Source: Mytilus trossulus
Lineage: Eukaryota; Mollusca; Bivalvia; Mytilida; Mytilidae
Assembly (NCBI RefSeq): GCF_036588685.1
Contig: NC_086384.1
Coordinates: 11,794,195 to 11,858,194, forward strand
Direction of reading: 5' to 3'
DNA: 64,000 nt
The position numbers and the translations under genes are program-made. Below the pieces are notes generated by a model. The model did no database searches. It had not been told where the DNA came from and worked only from the letters and a program-made list of their open reading frames with translations. The first letter of the stretch is position 1. The number at the start of each line of letters is the position of its first letter. Positions 62,240 through 64,000 of this stretch are shown piece by piece.

Positions 62240-62720
62240 TCGTTTTTCCATAAAATTGAATTGAAAAGATCGAGCGATAAATCTTTGTTGATAAACACTA
62301 CAATAATTTATGGACCTATGGGTGGTATCTATTCTAGATATAGTAACCGCCAGGGTGGAATTGGCCTTCTCAAATTCATTAATATCCTTAAGGCTAACAA
62401 GATTGAGCTCTGTGTAACCTTGTCCGTTTGTTTTGGGTCTACCTTTTTTGCCTATTTTTCACATTGATTACAGTCTTCTTGGCTTTGATCCACACCGGCT
62501 AATCAATGTACTAGGACTCACCCAGCGGTCGGTGTTTGTAAATATTGACTTGAAGTTTTACAATTGCCTTCGATGTCCAGCCCTTTTTTCAGAGGTCCAC
62601 TGTGCAATCTTTTCTCCGATCTTTTCATCCATCTCCTCAAGGCCTAGGTTTCAAGCAAGTCCGTGGGTAAGGTGAAAATCTGGTTTCCCGAGTGAAAGTA
62701 TCCCTCGTTCTCATCATCCA
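62240..62720 (-). pseudogene. DNA polymerase B N-terminal remnant (copy B)
   Basis: It retains DINEFEKANSTLAV (62,346-62,386) and the IVKFQV start, but about 38 bases that in copy A encode ECFKWAI are deleted near 62,450. Everything after about 62,330, including the exonuclease motif kept in copy A, is missing. Confidence 0.62.
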
Positions 62721-62777
62721 TCTTACCTGTTTGGTTAATTTTCACTGTGCAGCATTACATTGACTTTTTTATCCTTT

Positions 62778-63146
62778 TTATCCTTTCAATGCACAATCGT
62801 CTATAAGTTCCACCCTTGACATCCGAGAGACCTCAAGGTAGGTCGTCACATCCATGTCAATAATGGGGTAATTTTTCAAGTAGTTTAAAAAAATACCTTC
62901 TTCAGTGGACAAATGGTGGATGTACCTCAATTTTGTTCCCAATGGCTTTCCTATCTTCTCTGAATTTTCCTGTAACTTCTCCAGTAATTGATCTTTCGAC
63001 ATCCTGCTAACCCCTATCAACTCATCCTTTTTGGCCCCTGGGTGATAATATCCTTCCTCGTATAGGGCTGGGACAAAACTCAAACAATGTTGATCTTCGT
63101 TTCGATCAACTGAACCAACTGATCCTTCCTCATCCGGGAGTACCAT
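62778..63146 (-). pseudogene. SAP-like segment upstream of PolB (copy B)
   Basis: It contains ELIGVSRMSKDQLLEKLQE and a second block EVSRMSRVELIDD. It matches copy A at 3,309-3,554 and fuses with sequence that is in another frame in copy A. Confidence 0.4.
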
Positions 63147-63479
63147 CGGAGGTGGTTCATTTTGGCAATACCTCTCAGGGCATTAACGTTTTCAACAACT
63201 TATTCCAGCTATTTTAAGCTATTGGATCCATGTCTTTATCCTAACAATCCAAAATAAAATCATTTTAGATCACCCAAAACAACTACTAGTATCCCAATTC
63301 AATGGGTTTTCAAAAAGTATAAAATTCGTGGTAATCATAGCCGGTGCGCCTGGTTTTTTCATCCCAAAGCTCACAATTTGCAGAGCTCAATTGGTCTCTC
63401 TCTTTGCCAAGACGGTGGTCAGTTGCTTGTTGAATCTCTCACAATCCCAATTGGGGACAGTTGCCCCCTTCCAACATAA

Positions 63480-64000
63480 GGTTATAATGTTTGCCTACCT
63501 ATTAACTATATGTCTGCTTAATATTAGGCAGATTAAGAGATCAGGGGGCTATCGCCATAGCCCTGTGCCCTTTGTCCTAAAATTTGGAGAATTTTTAGCT
63601 GAAAAGTGACAACATAAGCCCTCCATAGATATCGAATATGACAATATCCTGGGAAATCCTTCTATTACAACCTTTATATATACAGAGTCTATGATTTTAT
63701 TCAATTTTATGGACATTGAAAGACCAGGGTAGTCTCACCCTCATTTAAACGGTCTTAGGTAGGTTTTCGATATCGAATATGACAATATTCTGGGAAATCC
63801 TTCTAATACAACCTTTATATATACAGAGTCTATGATTTTATTCAATTTTATGGACATTGAAAGACCAGGGGAGTCTCACCCTCATTTAAACGGTCTTAGG
63901 TAGGTTTTCGATATCGAATATGACAATATTCTGGGAAATCCTTCAAATACATTTTTATATAAACAGATTCTATGATTTTATTCAATTTTATGGACATTGA
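63480..64000. repeat. Start of right satellite array of copy B, with 141-bp sub-repeat
   Basis: A diverged 368-bp-type unit is followed by tandem copies of its second part: GATATCGAATATGACAATAT starts at 63,628, 63,769 and 63,910, a 141-base period. It runs off the window. Confidence 0.9.

Larger units (their letters stand above)
57226..64000 (-). mobile_element. Polinton/Maverick-like element copy B
   Basis: The left terminal sequence (57,226-57,470), the inverted 368-bp array (57,471-58,848), the gene block (58,849-63,200) and the start of the right array (63,480 to beyond the edge) give a nearly complete compact element. The block holds, from left to right and all minus strand, a small capsid-associated protein, the capsid-like protein, a basic protein, the LWEL protein, the PolB N-terminus and a SAP-like segment. 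Polymerase core, integrase, ATPase and protease are missing. Confidence 0.72.

Overview
The window looks like part of a marine mussel genome (Mytilidae, probably Mytilus). It is AT-rich, gene-poor and intron-containing. It carries several interspersed repeats I associate with mussels, for example a family ending in a 'TTGTCTCATTGGCA...CCACATCTTC'-type terminus, a 'CGTTTCGTCTACA...GACTCATCAGTGACGCTC' family and a 'GGTCAGCAACCCAACAA' family. The species call rests on pattern memory and was not checked by a search.

Only one host gene looks intact. It is a six-exon minus-strand gene (11,900-16,187) for a secreted lectin of about 260 residues: signal peptide, small cysteine-rich module, sushi/CCP domain, then a C-type lectin domain with a QPD sugar-binding motif. 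All exon junctions agree in phase and a poly(A) signal follows. A decayed relative of its first two exons lies at 38.5-39.3 kb. An orphan signal-peptide exon of another secreted protein is at 38,282-38,356.

Most of the rest is mobile DNA. (1) Both ends of the window hold Polinton/Maverick-like elements, all read on the minus strand. Copy A (1-8,512) and copy B (57,226 to the right edge) are related direct copies. They keep capsid-type genes and the front of a protein-primed DNA polymerase B, but lack the polymerase core, integrase, ATPase and protease. Copy C (49,310 to about 57.2 kb) is a different family that keeps a broken protease and most of a broken polymerase. The ends are unusual: the terminal inverted repeats contain long satellite arrays, with a 368-bp unit in A and B and a 173-bp unit in C, capped by a shared terminal sequence of about 450 bp. 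(2) At 29.9-34.0 kb lie two convergent genes typical of ISL2EU DNA transposons: a YqaJ-like nuclease (plus) and a THAP-domain DDE transposase (minus) with only two in-frame stops. (3) A CR1/L2-like LINE fills 39.5-45.84 kb on the minus strand. It is split by a 1,476-bp foldback-like element with 36-bp terminal inverted repeats and a 5-bp target duplication. (4) At 23.1-28.1 kb is a repeat complex, inverted and tandem, with 11 exact ACCGGAAGT sites and arrays of AGGTCA half-sites. It contains an inserted reverse-transcriptase-derived repeat.

The stretches in between (8.5-10.9, 16.2-17.2, 19.0-19.6, 34.0-36.0 and 46.3-49.3 kb) are AT-rich non-coding DNA with scattered repeats. There is also a perfect 37-bp minisatellite of 15 units at 37.5-38.06 kb. 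I saw no tRNA, rRNA or CRISPR.
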